Source of the DNA: Ruminococcus albus AD2013
Lineage (GTDB): Bacteria; Bacillota; Clostridia; Oscillospirales; Ruminococcaceae
NCBI RefSeq assembly: GCF_000526775.1
Contig: NZ_JAGS01000001.1
Span: 3,100,001 to 3,164,000 of the forward strand
Direction of reading: 5' to 3'
DNA length: 64,000 nt
A program made the translations under genes and the position numbers. Shown here in pieces: positions 14,215 to 23,382 of this stretch (positions within the stretch are counted from its first letter, which is position 1; each line of letters starts with the position of its first letter). The notes beneath the pieces are model-generated. The model was not told where the DNA came from and did not search any database. It saw only the letters and a program-made list of their open reading frames with translations.

Positions 14215-16644
14215 ATGTTCAAAAGCAAACTAAAACCGCCCGAGGGCAGGGAGAAAGAAAAATATCTTCTGCTGTTTATACTGGCATTTGTGGGAATGAT
14301 GATAGGCTTCCTGCCTGCGATGATACGCAACCACGGTATATTTATGTATTACGGTGATTTCAACTCACAGCAGCTGATGTTCTATAAGCACGCACAGCAG
14401 ATGGTCAAGGAAGGCAATCTCGGCTGGGACTGGGGCACCGACCTCGGCTCGGGATTTGTCAGCACTTATTCCTTCTACCTGCTGGGTTCGCCGTTCTTCT
14501 GGCTGACCACCCTGTTCCCCGTAGGTTCAACAGTTTACCTGATGCCATGGCTGCTTGCCATAAAGACAGGCGTTGCAGGTATATGCGCCTATGCATACCT
14601 CCGCAGGTTTATAAACAATAAGAACTGTGCTGTCATCGGCGGATTGCTTTATGCATTCTCGGGTTTCCAGACCTATAATATATTCTTCAACCATTTCCAT
14701 GATGCGACCGCATTTTTCCCGCTCCTGCTCCTTGCTTTTGAACTTCTGGTGCAGGAAAACAAAAAGGGTGCATTCGCCATTGCGGTAGCAATCACAGCGA
14801 CAATCAGCTACTTCTTCTTTGTAAGCGCTGTGGTATTCACTGTTATATACTTCTTCCTCAGATGTATCGAAAAAGACTTCGATATCACCCTCAAGAAATT
14901 CATCTATCTGGGTGTTGAGGCTGTTATCGGTCTTGCAATGTCCTGCATCATACTTCTGCCCTCGGTGCTGATGGTAATGAACAACTACCGCGTAAACGAG
15001 CGCATGGTAGGTCTTGACTATATCCTTTATAACGATAAGGCACGTATTGCCAGAATATTCCAGGCGTTCTTCACTCTTTCAGATATGCCTGCCCGCGTGA
15101 ATATCTTTGATGTTGACAGCGCGAGATGGGCTTCTCTGGCAGGATATCTTCCCCTGTTCTCAATGTGCGGTGTTATCGCCTATATGCGTACCCGCAAAAA
15201 GCGCGACTGGCTGGGCTGGTCTGTGATAGTATTCGTTATAATGGCTTGTGTGCCTATACTGAACTCCGCATTCATGCTGTTCAACTCATCCTACTATGCA
15301 AGATGGTACTATCACCCCATATTGATATTCGCACTCATGACCGCAAAGGTACTTGAAGAAGACCCCGACCAGCTGAAAAAGGGCTTCCTGCCCACAGCTA
15401 TCGCAGGTATAGGCTTCCTCGCAGTTGGACTTCTTCCCAAGTATGAGGGCAAGGAGATAGTCTACGGCAAGCTGGCACAGTATCCTGAACTCTACTATAT
15501 CCAGGTAGGCGTTACCGTAGGTATGATAGTTGCACTCTGTGCACTGATATACTTTATCCCCCGAGGAAAGAGATTTACAACAGTTGCAGTTGGCATGACA
15601 GCTGTTGCCTGCGTGGTATGCAATTCCTCCGAGGTTTGGTACGGCGTAAAGCAGGGCAACGACAATGCAGATTATATCGAAAGAGCCATAAACGGCGGCA
15701 AGAATATCGACACTGCCAAGCTTGATGCCGAATTTGCATACGGCGGCGAGGACAGCGATTTCTACCGTATAGATACCTCTGACAGCGTTGATAACTGGTG
15801 TATGTTCTGGGATCTTTCCTCCATGAGATGTTTCCACAGCTGTGTCGATCCCGCGATAATGGATTTCTATGCCGAGATAGATCAGCAGAGAGACGTTGCT
15901 ACTCGTATGGAACCCGAGTATTATCCACTCAGATCCCTGAATTCCGTAAGATATTACTTTGATGAACTCACCGATAAGCAGAGAAGCGGCGAGACCGAGA
16001 ATCCCAAGTCTGAGACCGTTCCAAAGCTTCTGGGCTTCACCTACATCGATACCATGAACGGCTTCAATATCTACGAAAACGAGAACTATATCCCCATGGG
16101 CTTCGCCTTTGATTACTATACCGATGATGAAGCAATAAAGGATCATGAAAAGCTCGAAAAGACCATAATGCTCACTAAGGCACTTGTACTTGACGGCAAT
16201 CAGGCTGCGGTATACTCCGATTATATCAAGCCCTATGAGTTCTCCGATGATGAACTCAACTATCACAACTATATCAATAACTGCTCTGAAAGAAAAGCGG
16301 AGAGCTGCTATTACTTCCGCCATGATACCAACGGTTTTACAGGCAAGATAAAGCTTGAAGAACCCAAGCTGGTATATTTCAGCATACCCTACGAGAAGGG
16401 CTGGTCGGCTAAGGTAAACGGCGAAGAGGTAAAAGTCGAGAAAGTCAACTACGGCATGATGGCAGTACTTGTACCCGCAGGCGACAGTGAGATAGTGTTC
16501 AGCTATTCCGCTGACGGTCAGACCAAGGGTATCGCACTGACTATATTCGGTTTTGTTGCTCTTGCAGGATATCTCGTTTACCGCAGGTTCTTTGATAAGG
16601 ATGATAAGGTCGAAAAGAAAACAGCAGAAGCAAAGGCAGATTAA
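14215..16644 (+). CDS. YfhO family multi-spanning membrane protein
   Basis: An 809-residue protein with a GT-C-like layout: about a dozen membrane helices in residues 20-470, with a large extracytoplasmic loop carrying YYGDFNSQQLMFYKHA near residue 45. A soluble C-terminal domain (about 490-770) holds MGFAFDYY and YFSIPYEKGWSAKVNG, then a last helix and basic tail. YfhO proteins are linked to glycosylation of lipoteichoic acid or other surface polymers. AAGGAAAGGAAAA precedes the ATG. The NUDIX gene starts 16 bases after its stop. A second YfhO gene is cut by the right edge of the window. Confidence 0.88.
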   Translation: MFKSKLKPPEGREKEKYLLLFILAFVGMMIGFLPAMIRNHGIFMYYGDFNSQQLMFYKHAQQMVKEGNLGWDWGTDLGSGFVSTYSFYLLGSPFFWLTTLFPVGSTVYLMPWLLAIKTGVAGICAYAYLRRFINNKNCAVIGGLLYAFSGFQTYNIFFNHFHDATAFFPLLLLAFELLVQENKKGAFAIAVAITATISYFFFVSAVVFTVIYFFLRCIEKDFDITLKKFIYLGVEAVIGLAMSCIILLPSVLMVMNNYRVNERMVGLDYILYNDKARIARIFQAFFTLSDMPARVNIFDVDSARWASLAGYLPLFSMCGVIAYMRTRKKRDWLGWSVIVFVIMACVPILNSAFMLFNSSYYARWYYHPILIFALMTAKVLEEDPDQLKKGFLPTAIAGIGFLAVGLLPKYEGKEIVYGKLAQYPELYYIQVGVTVGMIVALCALIYFIPRGKRFTTVAVGMTAVACVVCNSSEVWYGVKQGNDNADYIERAINGGKNIDTAKLDAEFAYGGEDSDFYRIDTSDSVDNWCMFWDLSSMRCFHSCVDPAIMDFYAEIDQQRDVATRMEPEYYPLRSLNSVRYYFDELTDKQRSGETENPKSETVPKLLGFTYIDTMNGFNIYENENYIPMGFAFDYYTDDEAIKDHEKLEKTIMLTKALVLDGNQAAVYSDYIKPYEFSDDELNYHNYINNCSERKAESCYYFRHDTNGFTGKIKLEEPKLVYFSIPYEKGWSAKVNGEEVKVEKVNYGMMAVLVPAGDSEIVFSYSADGQTKGIALTIFGFVALAGYLVYRRFFDKDDKVEKKTAEAKAD

Positions 16645-16660
16645 CTATTGGAGGCAGCTT

Positions 16661-17206
16661 ATGTATCAGAAGGAAAAAGAACTTTCCTCAGAAAAGATAT
16701 TTGACGGCATTGTTGTCAAGCTTTTTCGTGATGAGATAGAGCTTGAAGACGGCAGCAGGGGAGTGCGGGAGTTCATAAAGCACCCCGGCGGTGTATGTAT
16801 AGCCGCAGTTGATGAAGATGAGCAGCTTTATATGGTGGAGCAGTTCCGCTATCCATTCGGCAAGGTTCTTACAGAAGTTCCCGCAGGCAAGCTGGAATTC
16901 GGTGAAGACCCCGAAGAATGCGGCAGGCGCGAGCTGAAAGAAGAAGTGGGCGCCACCGCTGACAGCTTTGAATATCTGGGCTGTATTTATCCCACAGTTG
17001 CTTATGATACCGAGATAATATATATGTTCCTTGCAAGAGGTCTGCACTTCGGTGAACAGCACCTCGATGACGGTGAGTTTCTCGATGTCAAAAAGATCCC
17101 CCTGAAAAAGGCTTTCCAAATGGTAATGGATAATGAACTCCCCGATGCCAAAACACAGATGGCAGTCCTGAAAGCTTATATGAAACTCCACGGCAGTGAG
17201 GTCTGA
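16661..17206 (+). CDS. NUDIX hydrolase, ADP-ribose pyrophosphatase type
   Basis: A 181-residue protein with a complete NUDIX box: Gly at GKLEFGEDPEE followed by RRELKEEVGA, which binds the catalytic divalent metal. The upstream VEQFRYPFGK and EVPAGK are typical of the NudF/ADP-ribose pyrophosphatase group, which splits ADP-ribose to AMP and ribose 5-phosphate. The start at ATG 16661 has TTGGAGG upstream; an earlier frame overlaps the YfhO gene and is rejected. It is the middle gene of a three-gene unit. Confidence 0.9.
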   Translation: MYQKEKELSSEKIFDGIVVKLFRDEIELEDGSRGVREFIKHPGGVCIAAVDEDEQLYMVEQFRYPFGKVLTEVPAGKLEFGEDPEECGRRELKEEVGATADSFEYLGCIYPTVAYDTEIIYMFLARGLHFGEQHLDDGEFLDVKKIPLKKAFQMVMDNELPDAKTQMAVLKAYMKLHGSEV

Positions 17207-17208
17207 TA

Positions 17209-18420
17209 ATGAGTAAGAAAACTAAAAAGAAGGCTAAAAACAAAACACTCCCTCATAACGGTCACATTATCACGGCGGCAGTGTTCCTGATTCTTGTGTT
17301 CGGCATGACATCGGCGGGTGTAATAAGTCCGGACAGAAAATTCTCCGAGATGGAGAACCGCACACTCCAGCAGGTGCCCGAATTCACCGCTGAAAGGCTG
17401 ACAAAAGGGGACTTCACCAAGGATATCGAAAAATATATGTCCGACCAGATATTCCTGAAAGACGAGCTTGTCACTTTGAAGACCACAGCAGATTCTCTGC
17501 TTGGCAAGAATTATATGAACGGCGTGTATCTTGCTGAGGACGGCTTTTATATACAGGATTACCATGAGGATACCGCAAGGGTCGATATGAATATATCTTT
17601 CTTAAATACCTTTGCCGAGGAACTTGACAGTGATATCCCCGTGACATTCCTGCTTGTGCCCAACGCTTCATGTGTGCTGAAAGACAAGCTTCCATCGGTG
17701 AACAAGTGCGAAGACCAGCACGCAACAGCCGAGCATATTCGCGGGATACTTTCCGACCGCATCACCCTTGCATATCCCGAGGAAGCACTGCGGTCTGAGG
17801 GCGGCAACTGCTACTACCGCACCGACCATCACTGGACTTCTCTGGGTGCAGAACTGGGATATTCCGTACTCAGACAGACCATGGGTCTTCCTGCTGTAAA
17901 CAGCTTTGAAAAAACTACCCGCGAACTCACAGGCTTCTACGGTACCCTCTACTCAAAAGCCCCCTCATCATGGGCAAAAAGTGATACCATCAAACAAGTG
18001 ACTTACGAGGGCAACGATATCACCGTGAAATACGTTTCAAAGGGCGGCGACCACGCTGTTCCCGCGGAGTGCAGAGAAATTGACGGCATACCCGCCAAAC
18101 AGGGACTTTTCGTAAAAGCCCCCGAGAATACCAAGGATAAGTACGCATCTATCATGGGTGGCAATTTCGCACTGTGCGAGATAGATACAAGCGCTCCTTC
18201 CGATGAAAGAGTGCTTCTGCTGAAAGACAGCTACGCAAACGCTGTTCTCCCCGAACTCTGTAACCAGTTCGGTCACATAAGCATGATCGATCTGAGATAC
18301 TACCACTTCGAGGAAGAGACAGTATCCGAATACGTAAAAAGTCATGATATAGACCGCGTTATCTGTATCTACAATATCGACTTTGTAAACTCCGACAGCA
18401 ATTTCGGATATCTGGAATAA
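17209..18420 (+). CDS. DHHW family membrane-anchored protein (AlgX/AlgJ-like)
   Basis: A 403-residue protein with one N-terminal membrane segment (about 20-40) and an extracytoplasmic SGNH-like domain. The DHHW signature is seen as YRTDHHWTSLGA (about 205), and LLLKDSYANAVLP near 345 forms the second part of the active site. Such proteins usually act with an MBOAT acyltransferase to O-acetylate surface polymers. No MBOAT gene lies next to it here. GAGG precedes the ATG two bases after the NUDIX stop, so the genes are coupled. Confidence 0.85.
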   Translation: MSKKTKKKAKNKTLPHNGHIITAAVFLILVFGMTSAGVISPDRKFSEMENRTLQQVPEFTAERLTKGDFTKDIEKYMSDQIFLKDELVTLKTTADSLLGKNYMNGVYLAEDGFYIQDYHEDTARVDMNISFLNTFAEELDSDIPVTFLLVPNASCVLKDKLPSVNKCEDQHATAEHIRGILSDRITLAYPEEALRSEGGNCYYRTDHHWTSLGAELGYSVLRQTMGLPAVNSFEKTTRELTGFYGTLYSKAPSSWAKSDTIKQVTYEGNDITVKYVSKGGDHAVPAECREIDGIPAKQGLFVKAPENTKDKYASIMGGNFALCEIDTSAPSDERVLLLKDSYANAVLPELCNQFGHISMIDLRYYHFEEETVSEYVKSHDIDRVICIYNIDFVNSDSNFGYLE

Positions 18421-18853
18421 CAGCAACAAACAAGCGTAAACTGCCAAGCTACGTCCCAAAACCAAACCATCGACCAGCCCAACAAACTTCGCCTCAAATT
18501 TCAAAACATCTATCTTTTAAATGAACTGCATGAGTGCGGCGCTTTTATCACCAGAACTGCGGTATCAGGTCGCCCCTGACGGGTCGAGAAATCAACGAGC
18601 TTTCGCCGTTGATTTCGGGCGCGGCAATAATTTTACGCACGTAGAAAGAGCGTGGACGTTTGTTTGTCCACGCTCGATTTTTTGATTATTGCCGCGCCTA
18701 TTGGATCGGAAGTTTGCTGTTCTATTTATGGATTTGTTCCTGCATCGCTTTTGCGCCTTGACCGAGAGGCTCTGCCTCTCGAGCTCTCCGCAAGTCTTTC
18801 GCGAAAGGCTTGAGCCAAAGCTCTCTTCCTTGGCATTGTCCGCAGGTTAGCTT
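18421..18853. repeat. Convergent intergenic region with nested inverted repeats
   Basis: About 430 bases without a gene between convergent operons. A 14-base perfect inverted repeat (18618-18631 with 18685-18698, core GGCGCGGCAATAAT) encloses a perfect 10-base terminator stem (18648-18657 with 18666-18675) followed by six T. Further hairpins are GAAATCAACG/CGTTGATTTC near 18590-18617, GAGAGGC/GCCTCTC near 18763-18780, and CAAGTCTTTCGCGAAAGGCTTG near 18791-18812. They could be terminators for both sides or a decayed palindromic mobile repeat. Confidence 0.6.
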
Positions 18854-21817
18854 TTAATCCTCGCCGAGTTTCAGTGCCTTGGAAATATTTATCCTGCCTA
18901 TGAGTCTTCCGAGAACTAAGAATCCCACCAGAAGCATCACAGCGATGACAGTATAAAGTTTCAGGTAATCATCTCTCTGAGGTATCACCGCAAATTCCGG
19001 TACGCGGCTGCTTACATCGAGGATACTCTGGAATAGTGGTACAAAAAGTTCGCTTGTGATACCGCCTATGAATATCGCCGCTAGTATGGCAACGCCCGAA
19101 ACCAGTATCTGTTCGTATACTATCATGGATATTATCTCGCGGTACTTCATGCCCATTGCCCTGAGTATACCAAACTGCAAAGTCCTGCTTTTTATTGAAA
19201 GTATCCAGTAGATAAGGAATCCGATTATGCACATTATCATAATGGTGATGAATCCCAGTGTGAGGGCACCGTTCATGCCCTGAAGCATTGGGTCGTTCTT
19301 TTTGGTGATGATATCCTGCTTGGTGGAGGTCATGCCTGTGGTACGGATATGGGCTTCTTCTACGGAATTATAGAAATCCTGCACCGAGGCATCGTCCTCA
19401 AGGTCTATCCACACCTGATAGGGTTCCATATTGGTCTGGACATTTACGTAATCGAAATTCATCACAGCGAAATCCATGTAACTGCCGTCTTTTGCTTCCG
19501 CATAGGGGTCAAGGCTTGGCCAGTAGTCCACAAAAGCCAGTACCGTCACATCAAAGGGTTCATTCGCCCCCCATTCACACTCTACCGTATCACCCAGTTC
19601 AAGTCCGTAATCCTTGAATGACGATGAGAGTATCACGCCCGGGGTGTACTCTGCAAGGGCTTCAAGGTAGTTGTTGATATGTGTGGGCAGAAGCCTCTGC
19701 TCAAAATTTATGACCTCTGAGAATTTCGCGGGCTGAACCGTCATCAGGCGGACGTTTCTGTCGATATTTGAGGACTTGGTGTTCATATCCTGATCGAGGA
19801 AATCCTCGCGCTTTTTCTCGTCAGATTTTTCAGCCTTGCGTTTTACGACATTCATCTTACTGCTTTTGATGGTAATGCCGTCACGCCTGAAAACCTTTGC
19901 AGCATTTTTTACGCCTGAGAGATTTTCAAACCTTTCAAAGAGAGGTTCGGTGTATGTGACGACTGTGGCAGTATCGGTGTCATCTTCGTCGGCAGACTTT
20001 CCCGAAACACCTCCGCCCATGTTGGAAGATCGTCCTGCATTTTTGCGGGTGGCTTCTGTCTTGCTGGAATACCATTCCTCGGTGAGTACGATATCAGCGC
20101 CGTTTGCGTATTCAACAGTCTCTTCGGCGTTGCGGTTGAGGGCGCGGGCAGTATTTGCAAAGAACACGCCGAGAGATACGGTGAGTACCAGAAACAGCAT
20201 GAGGAATCTCTCTCTGCCTGTTGCCGACCTGCCGATATTATTCAGCGAAACATACTGCGCAGGCGACCAGAATCTGTTGCCTGCCCTGCCGAGAAGTCTT
20301 ATAAACAATGGGTATATCCTTATCAGGAAAAGCCCCAGACCCAGTATGAATGCAGTGGAAGCCACGAACATCAGGGGGTTGATAGTTGCCGTTGTGTCCT
20401 TAACGCCAAGTTCAAGGAGTTTTGCCTGAGTTCGTTTGTAGTAGTACAGCCATGCAAATGACCCGCCTGCCAGTATCACATCAAGCCCGATTTTCTCCCA
20501 TAATGCGAGTTTGTGGGCCTTTGTCTTGGAACGTTTGTGTTCAACGATGGTAGTCCTTGATGCTGGGATTATCGGCACAAGGGTGGTCATAAAGAACACA
20601 AGCACTGCCGCCGCCGCATACAGAAAAGCTTCCGGGGTGAGTTTTACAGGCATGGCACGGCGGTTGACGAATTCAAGGAAACCGTTGGAAGCGCCAAGTA
20701 TCCTGCAAAGCCCCAGACCCGCAAAAGGTCCTGCGATAGCCGTGATGACACCCAGCACCAGAGATTCCAGCGCATATATCCCCAGCACCTGACGATTGCT
20801 TGCACCTCGGCTTTTGAATACGGCTATCTCGTTCTTTTCCTGCTCGATATTCAGCTTTGATACCATGAACAGGTAGAATACTATCATAAGTATCACAGGT
20901 ATCTGCAGAAGCCACAAAAGCAGGGTCAGCTGAGATGAACGCTTTGCATAATCGGTGAGGATATCCATTGCGGGTATGGTGAAGCCCACATCATTTTTCT
21001 TGAAAGTTTCTTTCTGGGCGCTGTATCTGCTGTTGATGGTCTTCAGCCCCGCGATGTCAAGTCTGGTATAGTCGATGAAATAGTTATTGTTCGCCTTTGC
21101 GATATTTACCGCACCCGTGGGTATCATCTCATCAAGCATGGTATCGTAGTCGGTAAAAACCGCGGCGGTATAGGCTTCGTCTATGCCCTCAGCCCAGAAG
21201 GGGTCGTTTTCATCGGCAACGTCGATAAGCCCTACTATCTCTATCTTTATCGAACCGCGATCGTCCAGGATATTTGCTATTTCATAGATGGTATCAAGGG
21301 CAAGACCGTTGGTCTTCAAGGATTTTTCCGTAGCCATGCACTCAAACACACCGTCGGGACGTTTGCCTTTTTCCATCATTCTTCCCGATAGGGCGGTTGA
21401 ATGTTCGCATATATCCGACATACCTCCAAGGGTAAGTCTTGCGGGTGAACCACCGTCTTCAACGGATATGGATTTGCAGAAGAGATAGGTATCCTGAATG
21501 ACCTTTTTACCCCCTGCATCGGGCAAGCCAAGTTCACTGAACTGTTTATCCGTAAGGGCGTTATACTCCTCAAGGGCTTTAAGCTGAGAAGCCGTATCCG
21601 TATCGCTTCGGAACACCTGCGAGGTATTGTAAGCACCCGGGTATATCATATACTCTTCCTGAAAGGCTTCCATATCCTTTATCAGCATACGCTGAAGTGA
21701 AGCGTTCATATATATGGGTATGGTACTCATCATGGCAGAGGCTATGATGAAGCCGATAAGCAGGCAGAATACCATCCATTTTGTATTTCGCATCTTGCGA
21801 AGCAGAAGTGTAAACAT
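18854..21817 (-). CDS. ABC transporter permease, large FtsX/MacB-like
   Basis: A 987-residue permease with two FtsX-like halves. Membrane segments lie near residue 15-35, a triplet near 300-420, another near 445-500 and 525-560, and the final triplet near 845-970. Two large extracytoplasmic domains fill the gaps. EKNEIAVFKSRGASNRQ and LQFGILRAMGMKYRE are the coupling-helix regions that contact an ATPase. GAGGAG lies before the ATG. It follows the membrane fusion lipoprotein by 21 bases on the same strand. The ATPase partner is not in the window. Confidence 0.9.
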   Translation of the reverse strand: MFTLLLRKMRNTKWMVFCLLIGFIIASAMMSTIPIYMNASLQRMLIKDMEAFQEEYMIYPGAYNTSQVFRSDTDTASQLKALEEYNALTDKQFSELGLPDAGGKKVIQDTYLFCKSISVEDGGSPARLTLGGMSDICEHSTALSGRMMEKGKRPDGVFECMATEKSLKTNGLALDTIYEIANILDDRGSIKIEIVGLIDVADENDPFWAEGIDEAYTAAVFTDYDTMLDEMIPTGAVNIAKANNNYFIDYTRLDIAGLKTINSRYSAQKETFKKNDVGFTIPAMDILTDYAKRSSQLTLLLWLLQIPVILMIVFYLFMVSKLNIEQEKNEIAVFKSRGASNRQVLGIYALESLVLGVITAIAGPFAGLGLCRILGASNGFLEFVNRRAMPVKLTPEAFLYAAAAVLVFFMTTLVPIIPASRTTIVEHKRSKTKAHKLALWEKIGLDVILAGGSFAWLYYYKRTQAKLLELGVKDTTATINPLMFVASTAFILGLGLFLIRIYPLFIRLLGRAGNRFWSPAQYVSLNNIGRSATGRERFLMLFLVLTVSLGVFFANTARALNRNAEETVEYANGADIVLTEEWYSSKTEATRKNAGRSSNMGGGVSGKSADEDDTDTATVVTYTEPLFERFENLSGVKNAAKVFRRDGITIKSSKMNVVKRKAEKSDEKKREDFLDQDMNTKSSNIDRNVRLMTVQPAKFSEVINFEQRLLPTHINNYLEALAEYTPGVILSSSFKDYGLELGDTVECEWGANEPFDVTVLAFVDYWPSLDPYAEAKDGSYMDFAVMNFDYVNVQTNMEPYQVWIDLEDDASVQDFYNSVEEAHIRTTGMTSTKQDIITKKNDPMLQGMNGALTLGFITIMIMCIIGFLIYWILSIKSRTLQFGILRAMGMKYREIISMIVYEQILVSGVAILAAIFIGGITSELFVPLFQSILDVSSRVPEFAVIPQRDDYLKLYTVIAVMLLVGFLVLGRLIGRINISKALKLGED

Positions 21818-21838
21818 CAGGTCATTGCTCCTCGCTTT

Positions 21839-22903
21839 TTATTTAAGCACCAGTTCGTCGCCCTCTTCTATTCCCGATATTATCTCGGACTGAGAGCCTG
21901 TTGAAAGACCGACTTCTACGGGAACGGCAGTTTTTTCGCCGTCTTTCAGCACGTATACCACCTTTTCGCCGTCCACCTTTTTTATGAGGTTATTGGATAT
22001 CACAATGGTATTTTCAGACCTGTCCAGCACGAGTATCACATCGGCAAGCTGACCCAGCGCATCGGGAGGGATATCGCCCTCAAAGCGGACATAGATGTAG
22101 TCCGATTCGTAGCTGATACCTGTCTTGTCCTCTTTGTCGTGGGAAGCTTTTACTTCCTCCTGATATTCTGCAAGGGCAGATGGGTTCATGAAAACAACGC
22201 CGTCGTAGTAATTCTCGTTTATACGTATCTGCACCTTTGTGTCAATATCGAATTTTGTCATATCCTCAGGCTTTACAGCTATATACAGCGCAGAGGTATC
22301 TATGACAGTGGCAACTGTCTGACCCGAACTTACGTTATCTCCCGCACGTACATCGGCAAGCTGAGATACTACACCGTCAATGGGAGAACGGAGAACAGAA
22401 CCTTCTTTTTTAGCACGCAGTTTGTTAAGTTCACGCTCTATCAGCTGTACATCCACATATGCAGAATCTATCTGCGCCTGAGTACCGCCGCTTTCCCATA
22501 TCATATCCACATTGAGTTTTGCCTTTTGCAGATACAGCTCCTTTTCAGCTATCTGGTCATCAAGGTCGGAGGTATCTATCTCGCATATGGGGTCGTCCTT
22601 TTTGACTTTATCTCCTGCACGGACATTGAATTCCAGTATAACTCCGCTTTGCTTTTCATAGCTGAGGTCGTACTTTCTTTCAGCGGTGACGGTACCTGTG
22701 CTGACTATCTTTTTCTCGATATCCTTGCGTTTGGCGGTCACGGTGGTATAGCTGACCTCGCTTGCCTTTACAGCGGGCGGAATGGCAGCTTCCTCCTCAT
22801 CGGGAAGAAGATAGCAGCCCGATGTCATAAGAACCGCCGCCGCGCAGAAAAGTGCGGGCAATGTGCGGCAGAATATCCTTTTTATGTGTATAAGAGTATT
22901 CAT
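21839..22903 (-). CDS. Efflux membrane fusion lipoprotein (HlyD/MacA-like)
   Basis: A 354-residue lipoprotein with lipobox MTSGC (Cys near 30). It has the standard adaptor order: barrel-sandwich half with EFNVRAGDKVKKDDPICEID, a short helical hairpin (about 110-160), the second barrel-sandwich half with LRSPIDGVVSQL, then a beta-barrel and membrane-proximal domain. It works with the FtsX-type permease just downstream in a MacAB-like three-part system, adapted to a single-membrane cell. It is the first gene of a two-gene unit whose ATPase is missing. Confidence 0.88.
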   Translation of the reverse strand: MNTLIHIKRIFCRTLPALFCAAAVLMTSGCYLLPDEEEAAIPPAVKASEVSYTTVTAKRKDIEKKIVSTGTVTAERKYDLSYEKQSGVILEFNVRAGDKVKKDDPICEIDTSDLDDQIAEKELYLQKAKLNVDMIWESGGTQAQIDSAYVDVQLIERELNKLRAKKEGSVLRSPIDGVVSQLADVRAGDNVSSGQTVATVIDTSALYIAVKPEDMTKFDIDTKVQIRINENYYDGVVFMNPSALAEYQEEVKASHDKEDKTGISYESDYIYVRFEGDIPPDALGQLADVILVLDRSENTIVISNNLIKKVDGEKVVYVLKDGEKTAVPVEVGLSTGSQSEIISGIEEGDELVLK

Positions 22904-23187
22904 GATATGTTCCTCCGAAAGACCCTGTATGTCATTTGCTATAAATAGTCGTTAAAACAATTGTTGCATACTACCTAATTATAACATTTTTCGGTATTTT
23001 TTGCTATGTGCAACAGGACAAAATTAAACTGATATTTTCAGCACTATGCACAAGGCTTTTATAGGATATTCGCATATCGAAAAAGATGAAACTATCCGCT
23101 GTCGGTGGGGTATATCGGCGTGGGATCTGTACGAACAGACCGTTCTTTATATGCGGACCATATAAGAAAATTAATCTCATAAATGTA

Positions 23188-23216
23188 TTTACTTTTGCAA
23201 AGATGTGTGATATAAT
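23188..23216 (+). promoter_or_regulatory. Promoter of the SGNH hydrolase gene
   Basis: TTTACT (23188-23193), 17-base spacer, TATAAT (23211-23216), leaving a leader of about 160 bases. Confidence 0.7.
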
Positions 23217-23284
23217 ACACTTATCATAGGAAAAGCCGAATATGGCATGAAGGGATAATATAGCAAACGTTATATATTTCAGAA

Positions 23285-23334
23285 CATTCAGCGCACACAG
23301 CCACAAAAAGCATAGTGTCTGCGAGCGCTGAATG
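23285..23334 (+). other. Leader hairpin upstream of the SGNH hydrolase
   Basis: A perfect 10-base inverted repeat CATTCAGCGC (23285-23294) and GCGCTGAATG (23325-23334) lies in the leader, with an inner ACAC/GTGT pairing. No T-run follows. It may shape or protect the messenger; no known regulatory RNA is recognised. Confidence 0.5.
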
Positions 23335-23382
23335 AAGAGATCAATATGTCGTTTACTATAAAAATATGAAAGGAAAATTCGC

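Noticed and set aside
15286..16323. Minus-strand open frame of 345 codons opposite the YfhO gene
   Set aside because: Shadow of a membrane protein gene; no ribosome site.
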